Source: JAJFUG01 sp964473155 (GTDB lineage Bacteria > Gemmatimonadota > Glassbacteria > GWA2-58-10). From it: a stretch of DNA of 34,587 nucleotides. Positions 16,282 to 24,464 of this stretch are shown one piece after another (the first letter of the stretch is position 1; each line of letters opens with the position of its first letter). A program made the translations under genes and the position numbers. Below the pieces are notes generated by a model that did no database searches, was not told where the DNA came from, and saw only the letters and a list, made by a program, of their open reading frames with translations. Where the stretch lies: the NCBI GenBank assembly GCA_964473155.1, contig CAYYNT010000048.1, positions 1 to 34,587 of the forward strand. The letters run 5' to 3'.

Positions 16282-16836
16282 TCATTTGTAACCTTTCCCC
16301 ACGCTCCAGGCTTTCTCAAACTTAGGTCCGAGCCTGTAATACTGGTTTTCTCCCTGGGAGAGAAGCAGCGGCCTGATTTTTCCCAGGTCGATCCGGCCGT
16401 CCACGAGTATTTCATCCTCGGCATGGACCTGCACGATCCTGCCGATAAACAGCTCGTTCAGCCCGTTTTGATCGACCCTGACCAGTTCGCACTCGACGCA
16501 CAGAGGGCACTGCTCGATCAACGGTGCGCCTGTCTCACCGGGGAATGTCTTGAACAATTGGGATTTGTCGGTGTTTTTCCCGGAAACTATTCCCGCATAA
16601 TCGACAGTCTTGACCATGTCCTCACCGGGCAGGCAGAGGCTGAAAGCTTTGGATTGTCTGATCCCCGGATTGGTGTAATGACTTACACCCAGGACCGCAC
16701 CGAGCATGGGCGGCTTGTAACCCATCATCGAGAACCAGGCCACGGTCAGGAAATTGGGTTTGCCGTCGACCATTGCTCCCACCAGAGCCACCGGCATCGG
16801 ATATGAGGGAATCACCTGCCCCAGTTTTACTTTCAT
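16282..16836 (-). CDS. Flavin reductase-like (FMN-binding split-barrel) protein
   Basis: This 184-residue protein starts at the ATG complementary to 16834-16836, with GAGG seven bases upstream. The N-terminus (PMPVALVGAMVDGKPNFLTVAW) and GVSHYTNPGIRQSKAFSLCLP are typical of the flavoredoxin branch of the flavin reductase-like domain, which binds FMN as a homodimer and serves electron transfer. The middle has Cys-x2-Cys-x-Cys-like spacing (EQCPLCVECELVRV), close to that of flavoredoxins. It is a single-gene unit. The exact redox partner cannot be told from the sequence. Confidence 0.88.
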   Translation of the reverse strand: MKVKLGQVIPSYPMPVALVGAMVDGKPNFLTVAWFSMMGYKPPMLGAVLGVSHYTNPGIRQSKAFSLCLPGEDMVKTVDYAGIVSGKNTDKSQLFKTFPGETGAPLIEQCPLCVECELVRVDQNGLNELFIGRIVQVHAEDEILVDGRIDLGKIRPLLLSQGENQYYRLGPKFEKAWSVGKGYK

Positions 16837-16947
16837 AATCAAACCTCAGGAAAAGCATGTCAAACTATAGTCTGGAGTATCCTGATCCATAATCGGGAAA
16901 ACAAATATATCTCCCGTTTCTGTGAGTTTTTTATCAGAGGCTGGACT

Positions 16948-19119
16948 TTATCCGGCCCGGACCACGCGCAGCACTTCCTCCAGGCTGGTGACTCCAGACG
17001 CCACTTTTTCCAGGCTGTCGCGATAGATCGGGATCATCCCTCCACGGATCGCCTCCTCCCGAATCTCCTCGGAAGAGGCCGAGCGCAGGATCGCTTCCTT
17101 TATCGCATCGTTGAGCGTCAGCACCTCGTGCGCTCCGGTGCGTCCCTTGTAGCCGCTGCCGTTGCAGACCTCGCAACCCTTGGCCCGGAAAAACGCACCT
17201 TTGTCGATCAGGTCTCCCAGTATCTCCACCTCGTTGCCCTCGGGCGTGTACTGTTCCTTGCACTTGGGGCACAGGCGGCGCAGCAGGCGCTGGGCGCAGA
17301 CCAGCAGGAGCGAGCTGGAGACCAGGAACGGCTGGATGCCCATATCCAGGAAGCGAGTGACTGTCCCGGCCGCGTCGTTCGTGTGCAGGGTGCTGAACAG
17401 AAGGTGGCCGGTGAGCGAGGCCTCGATCGCGATTTCCGCGGTTTCAACGTCACGTATCTCGCCCACGAGGATGACATCCGGGTCCTGGCGCAGGAAACAG
17501 CGCAACGCGCTGGCGAATGTCAGGCCGATCTCACGCCGCATCTGCATCTGGTTCACCCCGAACAGCATGTATTCGACCGGGTCCTCGGCGGTCTGTATAT
17601 TGATGCCTGGTTCGTTGATGTAGTTGAGCGCGGCGTACAGAGTGGTGGTCTTGCCGCTGCCGGTGGGCCCCACATGGAGGAGCATGCCGTAGGGGCTGTG
17701 GGTAAGATTTTTGTAAAGCTCCAGGTTGTGCGCGGAAAAACCCATGCGCTCCAGCTCGACAATCGATCCGCTCTTGTCCAGGATACGCATCACCACTTTT
17801 TCACCGTAGATCATCGGTCCGGTGGACACACGCAGGTCGATGTCGATGCCGGTGCGGGTGAATTCCTTGAACTTGATGCGTCCGTCCTGCGGCAGCCTGC
17901 GTTCGGCGATATTCAGGCCGGACATGATCTTGAGCCGGCTGACCAGGGCTTTGAGCGAGTTGGGCGGGAGTTTCAGCGCCACCCGGCATACTCCATCCAC
18001 CCGGTAGCGCACCAGAACCTCGCGCTCGAACGGCTCGACATGAATATCGCTCGCCCCGCGCGTATAGGCGTCCTCGATGATCCGGTTGGCCAATTGTACA
18101 ATCGGGGCGCTGTCCTCGTCGACATCCTCCTCCAGCTCCACCGACTCCACGGATTGCTCGCCATAGGCGCTACCCACCAGGGCCGCGACCTCGTCTATGT
18201 CGGTGGCCTCGCGCTTGAACTGCTGTTCGATCACCCGCCGGATCTGGCTGTCGGCGGCCACCACGATTTTCGCCACGCTCAGCTTGGTAGCCCAGCGGAA
18301 ACTGTCTATCCTCTCGAAATCCACCGGATTGGAAATCGCGATCTCAACCGACTGCGTAGCGGTCTTGCGGATCGGCAGAATAAGGTACTTCTTCAGGTTC
18401 TCCTCGCCCACCAGGTTGAGAAGCTTTACATCCGGGACAAAATCATCCCCGATTTCCATGTATTCATGGTCGGTCAGACGGGAGAGATAGTAGGCCAGCT
18501 CCGTATCCGCCATCTTGATCTCGGGCTGGTGCACTTTCTGGATTATCCGCGCCGAATAGTCAGCCACTTCCTCCAGAAGCTGACGGTCTCGGTCAGTGAA
18601 CAGTCCCGGACCCTGCGGTGGATTTTTATTTATTATCTGGATGGCGCCAATCACCCGGTCGGTGGTCACCGGCACGGTGATCATGCTCTTGGTCTGGAAC
18701 CCGGTCTCCTGATCCACCCCGCTGAAGAAATTAGGATCATTCTGGGTGTCCAGGGAAATGTAACTTTCGCCGGATTCGATAACTTTTCCGACTATGCCCT
18801 GGCCCCGGCGCAGCGTGATGCTGCGCAGGCGTTCCACCTTGCTGCGGTAGGCATCCCGGAGCTCATCGTTGCCGCGGTACAGTTCCTCGCTGAAATAGAC
18901 ATTCGTGAAACTGATGCAGTTGTCCTTGGTCACTGAGTAAATCGTGATCGCCTGAGCCTTCACCAGCTCGACCAGCTTCTGGATCGTTATTTCCAGGACC
19001 GTGTCCAGATCTTTCTCGGTGATCTGGCGTTTGGAAACCAGTATTTTCAGCAGGTTATTGAGCACCTGCTTTTCATCGGAAGTGCTACGGATTTTGTTGA
19101 GGGCAGCGGTTTTTTCCAT
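16948..19119 (-). CDS. GAF-domain PilB/GspE-type secretion ATPase
   Basis: This 723-residue hexameric ATPase powers type IV pilus extension or type II secretion. Residues about 22-200 form a GAF sensory domain (LRRGQGIVGKVIESGESYIS, then SMITVPV, GAIQIINK). Residues 205-315 are an MshEN-like N-domain. The ATPase core follows: ASDIHVEPFEREVLVRYRVDG, Walker A GPTGSGKTTTL at about 482-492, the Walker B-like PDVILVGEIRD, and the His-box LFSTLHTND. The zinc-binding insert has CPKC near 615 and CEVC near 646. The frame extends to 19302, but residues ahead of MEKTAALNK look non-coding and overlap a plus-strand promoter, so the start is placed at 19119 (weak GGGA upstream). No other pilus gene is adjacent, and the gene is divergent from the ExeA-like cluster. 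Confidence 0.92.
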   Translation of the reverse strand: MEKTAALNKIRSTSDEKQVLNNLLKILVSKRQITEKDLDTVLEITIQKLVELVKAQAITIYSVTKDNCISFTNVYFSEELYRGNDELRDAYRSKVERLRSITLRRGQGIVGKVIESGESYISLDTQNDPNFFSGVDQETGFQTKSMITVPVTTDRVIGAIQIINKNPPQGPGLFTDRDRQLLEEVADYSARIIQKVHQPEIKMADTELAYYLSRLTDHEYMEIGDDFVPDVKLLNLVGEENLKKYLILPIRKTATQSVEIAISNPVDFERIDSFRWATKLSVAKIVVAADSQIRRVIEQQFKREATDIDEVAALVGSAYGEQSVESVELEEDVDEDSAPIVQLANRIIEDAYTRGASDIHVEPFEREVLVRYRVDGVCRVALKLPPNSLKALVSRLKIMSGLNIAERRLPQDGRIKFKEFTRTGIDIDLRVSTGPMIYGEKVVMRILDKSGSIVELERMGFSAHNLELYKNLTHSPYGMLLHVGPTGSGKTTTLYAALNYINEPGINIQTAEDPVEYMLFGVNQMQMRREIGLTFASALRCFLRQDPDVILVGEIRDVETAEIAIEASLTGHLLFSTLHTNDAAGTVTRFLDMGIQPFLVSSSLLLVCAQRLLRRLCPKCKEQYTPEGNEVEILGDLIDKGAFFRAKGCEVCNGSGYKGRTGAHEVLTLNDAIKEAILRSASSEEIREEAIRGGMIPIYRDSLEKVASGVTSLEEVLRVVRAG

Positions 19120-19250
19120 CAGCAGATCCCGGGGTTCCTGGCGGTGGCAGTTGTTTCTGAAGTGATACATGAATATAAATCTCTGAAAATGTTGTGACAA
19201 GACTCCCGATAATATTCTGTCCTTAAAGCAGGGAGGAGACCGTAATTGGC

Positions 19251-19266
19251 TGGCATGAACATTGCT
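19251..19266 (+). promoter_or_regulatory. Sigma54 (RpoN) -24/-12 promoter
   Basis: TGGCATG-AACA-TTGCT matches the consensus TGGCACG-N4-TTGCW with one mismatch and the exact GG-N10-GC spacing. Transcription would start near 19277, giving a leader of about 24 bases before the 44-codon gene. Confidence 0.7.
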
Positions 19267-19300
19267 ATTTTTCATCTCGAAACCTTCATAAGGAGATGAC

Positions 19301-19435
19301 ATGAGTCTGGAACCGGATGTCCTTCTTGCCTGCGTGCATCTGTACTCCGAGATCGGAGATGAGAAAAAATCTCGTTACTACGACCGTCTTTTCATCCACG
19401 TGCTGCGCCGCTCGCTGAAAAAGCGTCCGGCTTGA
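19301..19435 (+). CDS. 44-residue helical small protein under a sigma54 promoter
   Basis: ATG at 19301 is preceded by a textbook AAGGAG (19290-19295) at five bases and ends at TGA 19433-19435. The protein starts MSLEPDVLLACVHLYSEIGD and ends RSLKKRPA. It is predicted helical, Leu/Arg/Lys-rich, with a TPR-like look, no signal peptide and no membrane span. No family was recognised. Its stop codon lies inside the -35 box of the next promoter. It sits between the divergent PilB-like ATPase and the ExeA-like ATPase, so a regulatory role in that locus is possible but unproven. The promoter and ribosome site are the main reasons to believe it is real. Confidence 0.6.
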   Translation: MSLEPDVLLACVHLYSEIGDEKKSRYYDRLFIHVLRRSLKKRPA

Positions 19436-19443
19436 CAGTCAAG
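19431..19443. promoter_or_regulatory. Palindromic operator candidate, site 1
   Basis: CTTGACAGTCAAG is a perfect 6+1+6 palindrome that contains the -35 box (TTGACA) of the promoter at 19432-19460. A second copy lies 56 bases downstream. Confidence 0.55.
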
Positions 19444-19460
19444 GGCCGGCGGGATAAAAT
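19432..19460 (+). promoter_or_regulatory. Sigma70 promoter of the ExeA-like gene cluster
   Basis: A consensus TTGACA (19432-19437), a 17-bp spacer and TAAAAT (19455-19460) predict a start near 19467 and a leader of about 90 bases. Confidence 0.7.
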
Positions 19461-19486
19461 AGTTCATGTTTAGCTTGTGTTTATCG

Positions 19487-19499
19487 CTTGACGGTCAAG
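19487..19499. promoter_or_regulatory. Palindromic operator candidate, site 2
   Basis: CTTGACGGTCAAG differs from site 1 only at the central base. It would lie at about +20 to +33 of the transcript, a position typical of repressor sites. Confidence 0.55.
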
Positions 19500-19513
19500 T
19501 GGTTAAACGAAAG

Positions 19514-19534
19514 CCGGGCCTGCTCTTCGCCCGG
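19514..19534 (+). other. 5'-leader hairpin before the ExeA-like gene
   Basis: CCGGGC/GCCCGG forms a 6-bp GC stem with a 9-nt loop, 20 bases ahead of a start codon that lacks a Shine-Dalgarno sequence. It may influence translation, but the stem is short. Confidence 0.35.
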
Positions 19535-19554
19535 TAAACGCGCCGGCGCCCTGA

Positions 19555-21588
19555 ATGCTTCCTGAATACCTGAGATACTGGGGCCTTACAAAGCCCCCAT
19601 TTTCACTGACTCCCGATCCCGCCATGCTGTACATGAGCGGCCAGCACCAGGAGGGCCTGCTCCGGCTGAAATACGCCGTGGTTTCGAACAAGGGCGGCGC
19701 CCTGCTGGTCAGCGAGAATGCGGGTGACGGCAAGACCAGTCTCCTGGCGCGACTCCGGCAGGAATTGCAGGATTATTACGAGGGCCGCTGCCGGGCAGTA
19801 TTCATTGATCACCCCACACTGACCGCCAACCAGATGGTGGGTGAGATAGCCCGTCAACTGGGGGTGCGCTCCAACACCACGGACAAGCTGACTCTGCTGA
19901 ACGAATTGCGGGAGCACCTGTTGCAGTGTCACCGCGAGGGAGCCAAATGCGTAGTGATACTGGACGAGGGGCAAATGCTCTGCCACCGTCCGGATATCCT
20001 GCAGGAGTTGAGGATACTGCTCAATTTCTGCGTCTCGGACTCTTTTCTGCTTACTTTTATCCTGAGCGGGCAGAAACCGCTGGATGAGGCGATACGGGCG
20101 ATGCCCGAATTTTACCAGCGTCTGCCGGTGCGCTTTTTCCTGCGCAACCTGGGAAAAGAGGACAGCCGAGAATTGATTCGATACCGTCTGCGCCAGGCCG
20201 GAGCAGTTGAGGGGAAGGAGATTTTCAGCGAGGACGGGTACACCGGTATCTTCAACTATTCAAAAGGCTGTCCGCGGGTGATCTGCTCCGTGGCCGATCT
20301 TTCGCTGATCATCGCGCACAGCCGCTGGTCCCGTCAGGTTGATTTCGTCTCGGTCAGCCAGGCGTGCAGCGATATGAACCGCACCGAGGGCGGTTACCAT
20401 TATTTCTATTTTCTCAAATCTTTCAGCGAATCGACCGAGGAAAAAGCTCCCGGCCAGGCTCCTTCGATCGCTGGAAACGAAGCCGGACAGCCGGTCACGG
20501 AGATCAATCTCTCCGGAACTCCTGAAAGCGTGGCCGCCGTTGGCTCGACAGATACAGAACCATCAGATATACCGGCTAAGCCTGAGATCGGAAAGTCTCA
20601 GGAAGAAAAGCCTGAACGCGATACGTTGAATGAACAGGATAATGGGCCGTCAAACAGCCTGCGGATGCGTTTCGAGATAATCGATCCGGGGCCGGTTGAA
20701 CCGGTTGTTGAAAGCCTGACGCCCCGGCCGGAGCCATCGGCGGCTCCTGAGACTGTGAAAAAGTCTCCTCCGGCGCAGAAACCGGAGGGAATAAAATGCT
20801 CGTTTTGCGGACTGGAACTTGAGCCGGGGGTGAAACTCTGCCCTAACTGCGGCGAGGAACTGGTTTCGGGGGAAAAGCCGGAGCCGGACCTGGTCAGGTC
20901 TTTCCGCGTCAGACCGGCGGATGCTGAAACCGGTTCCCCGAGGCATGTATATCCGGCGAGCGATGCCCAGGATACAGGCCTGCCATCCGTCGTTGTCTGC
21001 CGATTCTGCGGCAGGACGGAAATCCCGGTCGCGGCGGGGTGTTGTCCAGCCTGTGGCGCTCAGTTGAATGGCGATCCGCCGGAACTGGAACTGGTGCGCG
21101 GGGTCGAGCGCTGCGGTTTGCCGCAACTTGTGGCCAGCCGTCGATATCTTGAGCGCGGCGCCGCTCCCGATCCTCTTGCAGAGGATCTGGTGCTGCTTAC
21201 GCCGGGACGGTTCTGGCAGCGCGCGGCAGTGGCTCAGTTCGCGAACGGCAACGGGAAAATCAGGCTGAACGAACGTTGCGGCCTGTCTGTCCGGGGGACC
21301 GGGATTGTGATTATGCTGCGCGGCAAGAGTGAACGGATACCATATTCAGATGTTCGCGGCGTTATGGTGGAACCGCTGGCGCATAAAGGCAAAAACCTGC
21401 TGCAACGTCTCGTGCTCGTAACCGCCGGGGGACGCTGGCTGCTGACTCTTCCCTTCAACGGACTGGCGGGTCGCGAACTGGCTGAACATCTTAAGCAATA
21501 CATTTCCATCCGGAGCGCCATTGCCGCCGTTCCGGATTTTTCCAGCCCTGACAGGGGGATTGAAAGTCTCCCTGAGCAAACTCCATGA
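19555..21588 (+). CDS. ExeA/MshM-like AAA ATPase with two zinc ribbons and a PH-like C-terminus
   Basis: This 677-residue protein begins with the ExeA/GspA landmark YLRYWGLTKPPFSLTPDP. Residues about 1-275 are the AAA+ ATPase: P-loop SENAGDGKTS near 53-62 (first Gly replaced by Ser), Walker B VVILDEGQML near 137-146, and an SGQ sensor loop. Residues 280-410 are low-complexity, Pro/Glu-rich and probably flexible. Two CxxC...CxxC zinc ribbons follow near 413-435 (CSFCGLE, CPNCGEE) and 479-505 (CRFCGRT, CPACGAQ). The final region, about 530-660, resembles a bacterial PH-like domain. ExeA-type ATPases help assemble secretin complexes in type II secretion or MSHA pili. Usual versions carry a peptidoglycan-binding or membrane C-terminus instead. 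ATG 19555 fits the conserved N-terminus but has no Shine-Dalgarno sequence. Confidence 0.85.
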   Translation: MLPEYLRYWGLTKPPFSLTPDPAMLYMSGQHQEGLLRLKYAVVSNKGGALLVSENAGDGKTSLLARLRQELQDYYEGRCRAVFIDHPTLTANQMVGEIARQLGVRSNTTDKLTLLNELREHLLQCHREGAKCVVILDEGQMLCHRPDILQELRILLNFCVSDSFLLTFILSGQKPLDEAIRAMPEFYQRLPVRFFLRNLGKEDSRELIRYRLRQAGAVEGKEIFSEDGYTGIFNYSKGCPRVICSVADLSLIIAHSRWSRQVDFVSVSQACSDMNRTEGGYHYFYFLKSFSESTEEKAPGQAPSIAGNEAGQPVTEINLSGTPESVAAVGSTDTEPSDIPAKPEIGKSQEEKPERDTLNEQDNGPSNSLRMRFEIIDPGPVEPVVESLTPRPEPSAAPETVKKSPPAQKPEGIKCSFCGLELEPGVKLCPNCGEELVSGEKPEPDLVRSFRVRPADAETGSPRHVYPASDAQDTGLPSVVVCRFCGRTEIPVAAGCCPACGAQLNGDPPELELVRGVERCGLPQLVASRRYLERGAAPDPLAEDLVLLTPGRFWQRAAVAQFANGNGKIRLNERCGLSVRGTGIVIMLRGKSERIPYSDVRGVMVEPLAHKGKNLLQRLVLVTAGGRWLLTLPFNGLAGRELAEHLKQYISIRSAIAAVPDFSSPDRGIESLPEQTP

Positions 21589-21595
21589 GGCTGCA

Positions 21596-22315
21596 ATGAT
21601 GACAATCGATCCACTGGATATGAAGGTCTTCAGCGCAGTGCTGGTGCTGCTTTTCATTCTGTATTTCTGGGTTCGGATCACTCAGAGCCGTCAGAAAACC
21701 AGCCGCAGGATGAAAGAGCGCTGCCGTGATCTGATTCTGAACAACCGCCATGCGCTGGCCGCGGCGGGAGTGGACATAGAGGGCCTGATAAATCTGGTCC
21801 GCATGCAGATATCATGCGAGCAGCTCGATGCGGTTTTAAAACTGCTTCTCCGTCCGCGCAGACATTACGATGTCGATCGGCTGGATGCTCCCGACTTTCT
21901 GGAAGTGGATCTGGATATTGACCGCAAACCCGACCAGCTTAAAGACCATGAGCCTGAGGCAGCAACCGTGGAGAATGAACCTGTAACGGCCGCCGCTTCG
22001 GTTAAGGAGAATCAGGGTGGTGAACCTGAACCGGAAGCGCAGGCCGTCCCGGCAAGGAATGCAACACCTGACCGGATGGAGCCGGAAGAGGAAAAGACCT
22101 GGCTCAACCTGGCGCATAAACGCTTCAGGGATGCGCTTACCAAACGTGGAGTCACCGAAAGGCGGGCTCGTCTTCGGCTGCTTGTGAAGATGGTTGAACT
22201 GGGTAAAAGGGCTGTTGATGAGGATTTGTCAAAATCCGGAGTGCGAAAAGAGTACGAGCGTCAGTTATGGGACAGGTTTTATGAGAACGAATACCTGGAC
22301 CTGAATGCCGACTGA
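21596..22315 (+). CDS. Single-span membrane protein of unknown function
   Basis: This 239-residue protein starts at ATG 21596 behind TGAGG, which overlaps the stop of the ExeA-like gene seven bases upstream, so the two are probably co-translated. A second ATG follows directly at 21599. Residues about 12-29 form one membrane helix (FSAVLVLLFILYFWVRI). Then comes a basic helix-rich domain to about 105, an acidic Glu/Pro/Ala-rich linker to about 165 and a charged helical C-terminus (LNLAHKRFRDALTKRGVTER onward). No family was recognised. Position after the ExeA-like ATPase suggests it acts in the same envelope process, perhaps as its membrane partner. Confidence 0.8.
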   Translation: MMTIDPLDMKVFSAVLVLLFILYFWVRITQSRQKTSRRMKERCRDLILNNRHALAAAGVDIEGLINLVRMQISCEQLDAVLKLLLRPRRHYDVDRLDAPDFLEVDLDIDRKPDQLKDHEPEAATVENEPVTAAASVKENQGGEPEPEAQAVPARNATPDRMEPEEEKTWLNLAHKRFRDALTKRGVTERRARLRLLVKMVELGKRAVDEDLSKSGVRKEYERQLWDRFYENEYLDLNAD

Positions 22316-22384
22316 TTGATTTCGAATGCCGCTCGTTTTGTGGAATTGTAATTTTTACACAACCGCTGATTGACAGAAAGCAAG

Positions 22385-24214
22385 ATGAGCACAAAACACG
22401 GATCGGATAAATATTTACTGAAAGCATGGCTGATCGCTTTTACCCTTTTAACGTTGGCCGCCTTGAACCTTTATGCCGGCAGCCGTCTGGGAAAAGTGAC
22501 CGGCGTGATGGGCGAGGTGTTGGCTATTAATCTGGGTCGCGAGCACGGCCTGTTTCAGGGGCTCCGCGGAACGGTGTTCAAGTTCGACGAGAAGCGCAAC
22601 ACCGTGGACGTGGCCGAGATACAGATTATCTCGGTGGCCGAAAATCAGAGCATGGCGCGTGTCGTGACGCGCACTGACAGCCTGGAAGTCGGGCAGTTTG
22701 TGGATATAGAGGGCACTGCGCCGCAGGCTCCTCTCGAAAAAGTCGACATGCTTCGAGTGATGGAGGAGAGCGCCCGCAACTATTTCGCGGCCCGCCAGTA
22801 CACCGAGCCGGACAGCGCCAACTGCCTGACTCTCTGCCGCCGGATACTGGCGCGCGATCCCGGTAACCGTCTTGCCCTTCAGCTTATCGCCAGAATGACC
22901 CAGAATTATTTCCAGTGGGCTGACCGCGAGCGCAACGAGGGGAACTTTTCAAGCGCGATCGTTTATTACATGCGTCTGCTGCGGATCGATCCAGGAAACA
23001 GTACGGCGTATGATCATATCTTCGAGATACTGGATATGATCGATGCCGAGAACCAGGTCCCGCTCGACCCGATCCAGAGGGGCCGTCCTCCCGATTTTTA
23101 TTACGCCAGCGCCGAACAGTATTTCCGGAGCGGGCAATATGATAAATCAAAGAAGTTTTTTTCTTTCCTGCTTGAAAATGTCGTGAATAACGATATGGCC
23201 GCCCGTGAAGGTCTTTTACGCAACGACCGCATGCTGTCCCTTCTTGACAGCCTGCGCATCGTGCAGCAGGAAATGGCCAAAAAGTCGGCCCTGGCGGAGC
23301 AGGAGCGGCAGGCCGAACAGGCGCGCAGACGGGAGAAGACACAACTCGCCCGCTACTGGCGGTCCGTGGGTGAGGACCTGTTCCGTAAGAAAGACTATGA
23401 GGGCGCACTGGTTTATTACCTGAAACTGTTGGACAGTTTTCCGGATGATTCGCTGGCCCAGGAGAGAAAGGAATTTATATCCAGGGCAAACATGGCGGTA
23501 ATTCCTGCGGGAGAGTTCAGCCGGGGCAGCAACACGCGCGAGTTGAACGATGTGATGACTCAGTTCGGATTTAACGGGACATTGTATCGCGAAATGCCCA
23601 AGCGCTGGGTTTTTCTCGACTCGTTCTACATCGACCGTACTGAAGTCACGAACCGTCAGTATAAATGTTTTCTCGAAAGCTCGGGACACAGCCCTCCACT
23701 GCACTGGAAAGACGGGAAGTACCCGGCCGGGCAGGACAATTTCCCTGTAGTGTATGTAAGCTGGCTGGATGCGCGTGAGTACGCCCGCTGGATCGGCAAG
23801 CGCCTTCCCACGGAGGAGGAATGGGAAAAAGCGGCCCGCGGCCAGAACGGTTTCCAATGGCCATGGAGCGATCAGTTCCAGGCAGAAAGAGCCAATACCC
23901 GTGAATCGGGACTTGGCGGACCTCTCCCCGTCGGGAGCCTTCTGGGAGGCGCCAGTGAGCATGGAGTCCTCGATCTGGCGGGAAATGTATGGGAATGGGT
24001 CAGCTCGGACCTGAAGCCTTTCCAGGGGTACGATCAGGAAATACTTTATTTCCCGAACGGTCTGAGAAAAGTGCTGAAGGGGGGGTCTTTCAAGGAGACC
24101 GGAGAATACGCGCGCGGAGCGTACCGCGGCGATGGCGCCCTGGATCAGATATACAACAACGTGGGTTTCCGTTGCGCGCGCGACCTGTATATCCGGACAG
24201 AAAAGCTGGAATAA
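22385..24214 (+). CDS. TPR protein with C-terminal FGE/SUMF1-like domain lacking catalytic cysteines
   Basis: This 609-residue exported protein starts at ATG 22385 (weak AGAAAG site; a TTG five codons upstream is the alternative). A signal or anchor helix lies at about 12-31. Residues 32-108 form a small beta domain (SRLGKVTGVMGEVLAINLG, VDIEGTAP). TPR-like helices span 125-365, with a Gln/Glu/Arg coiled coil near 285-325. Residues about 371-605 are a formylglycine-generating-enzyme-like domain: DSFYIDRTEVTNRQY, PVVYVSWLDAREYARWIGKR, LPTEEEWEKAARG, LDLAGNVWEWV, GFRCARD. True FGEs have two active-site Cys shortly after the GGS motif. Here that stretch reads KGGSFKETGEYARGAYRG with none, so oxidase activity is unlikely. 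It is downstream of the ExeA-like genes, probably co-transcribed. Confidence 0.88.
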   Translation: MSTKHGSDKYLLKAWLIAFTLLTLAALNLYAGSRLGKVTGVMGEVLAINLGREHGLFQGLRGTVFKFDEKRNTVDVAEIQIISVAENQSMARVVTRTDSLEVGQFVDIEGTAPQAPLEKVDMLRVMEESARNYFAARQYTEPDSANCLTLCRRILARDPGNRLALQLIARMTQNYFQWADRERNEGNFSSAIVYYMRLLRIDPGNSTAYDHIFEILDMIDAENQVPLDPIQRGRPPDFYYASAEQYFRSGQYDKSKKFFSFLLENVVNNDMAAREGLLRNDRMLSLLDSLRIVQQEMAKKSALAEQERQAEQARRREKTQLARYWRSVGEDLFRKKDYEGALVYYLKLLDSFPDDSLAQERKEFISRANMAVIPAGEFSRGSNTRELNDVMTQFGFNGTLYREMPKRWVFLDSFYIDRTEVTNRQYKCFLESSGHSPPLHWKDGKYPAGQDNFPVVYVSWLDAREYARWIGKRLPTEEEWEKAARGQNGFQWPWSDQFQAERANTRESGLGGPLPVGSLLGGASEHGVLDLAGNVWEWVSSDLKPFQGYDQEILYFPNGLRKVLKGGSFKETGEYARGAYRGDGALDQIYNNVGFRCARDLYIRTEKLE

Positions 24215-24464
24215 ACAGACGGTTAAGTTTAGTTTATTCTATCAGACACGGAGACATACACCCAATAGCGTAAATTGAACCGGACTGACTGGCTGCTGTG
24301 CCGCCGCCGAACTTGACGCCCGATCCGTGAACCGGCTGGGCCAGGGGAGGAGGACTGAGGGGCGGAAAGAATTGAACAGGAACGCCGGTGCACCGGACGG
24401 ATGATCGATGAGGATATGCAGCGCCAGAACCGATTGCAGCGCTCCGGAGATTATTACTAACGGG

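Noticed and set aside
17128..18936. A 602-codon open frame on the plus strand opposite the PilB-like gene
   Set aside because: It is antisense to a gene with clear catalytic motifs. The translated sequence lacks recognisable motifs and is His/Gln/Arg/Asp-rich, as expected for a shadow frame.
19120..19302. N-terminal extension of the PilB-like protein up to 19302
   Set aside because: The extra 61 residues look random (Cys/His/Phe/Arg scatter), cross the sigma54 promoter and overlap the start of the 44-codon gene. The conserved protein begins at MEKTAALNK.
24215..24464. A second sigma54-like box (GGCTGCTGTGCCGC) ahead of the exported TPR gene
   Set aside because: It has GG-N10-GC spacing but lacks the TTGC and TGGCAC context, so it is probably chance in GC-rich sequence. 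A CCGGTGCACCGG palindrome nearby is also unexplained, and the 250-base gap shows no gene.
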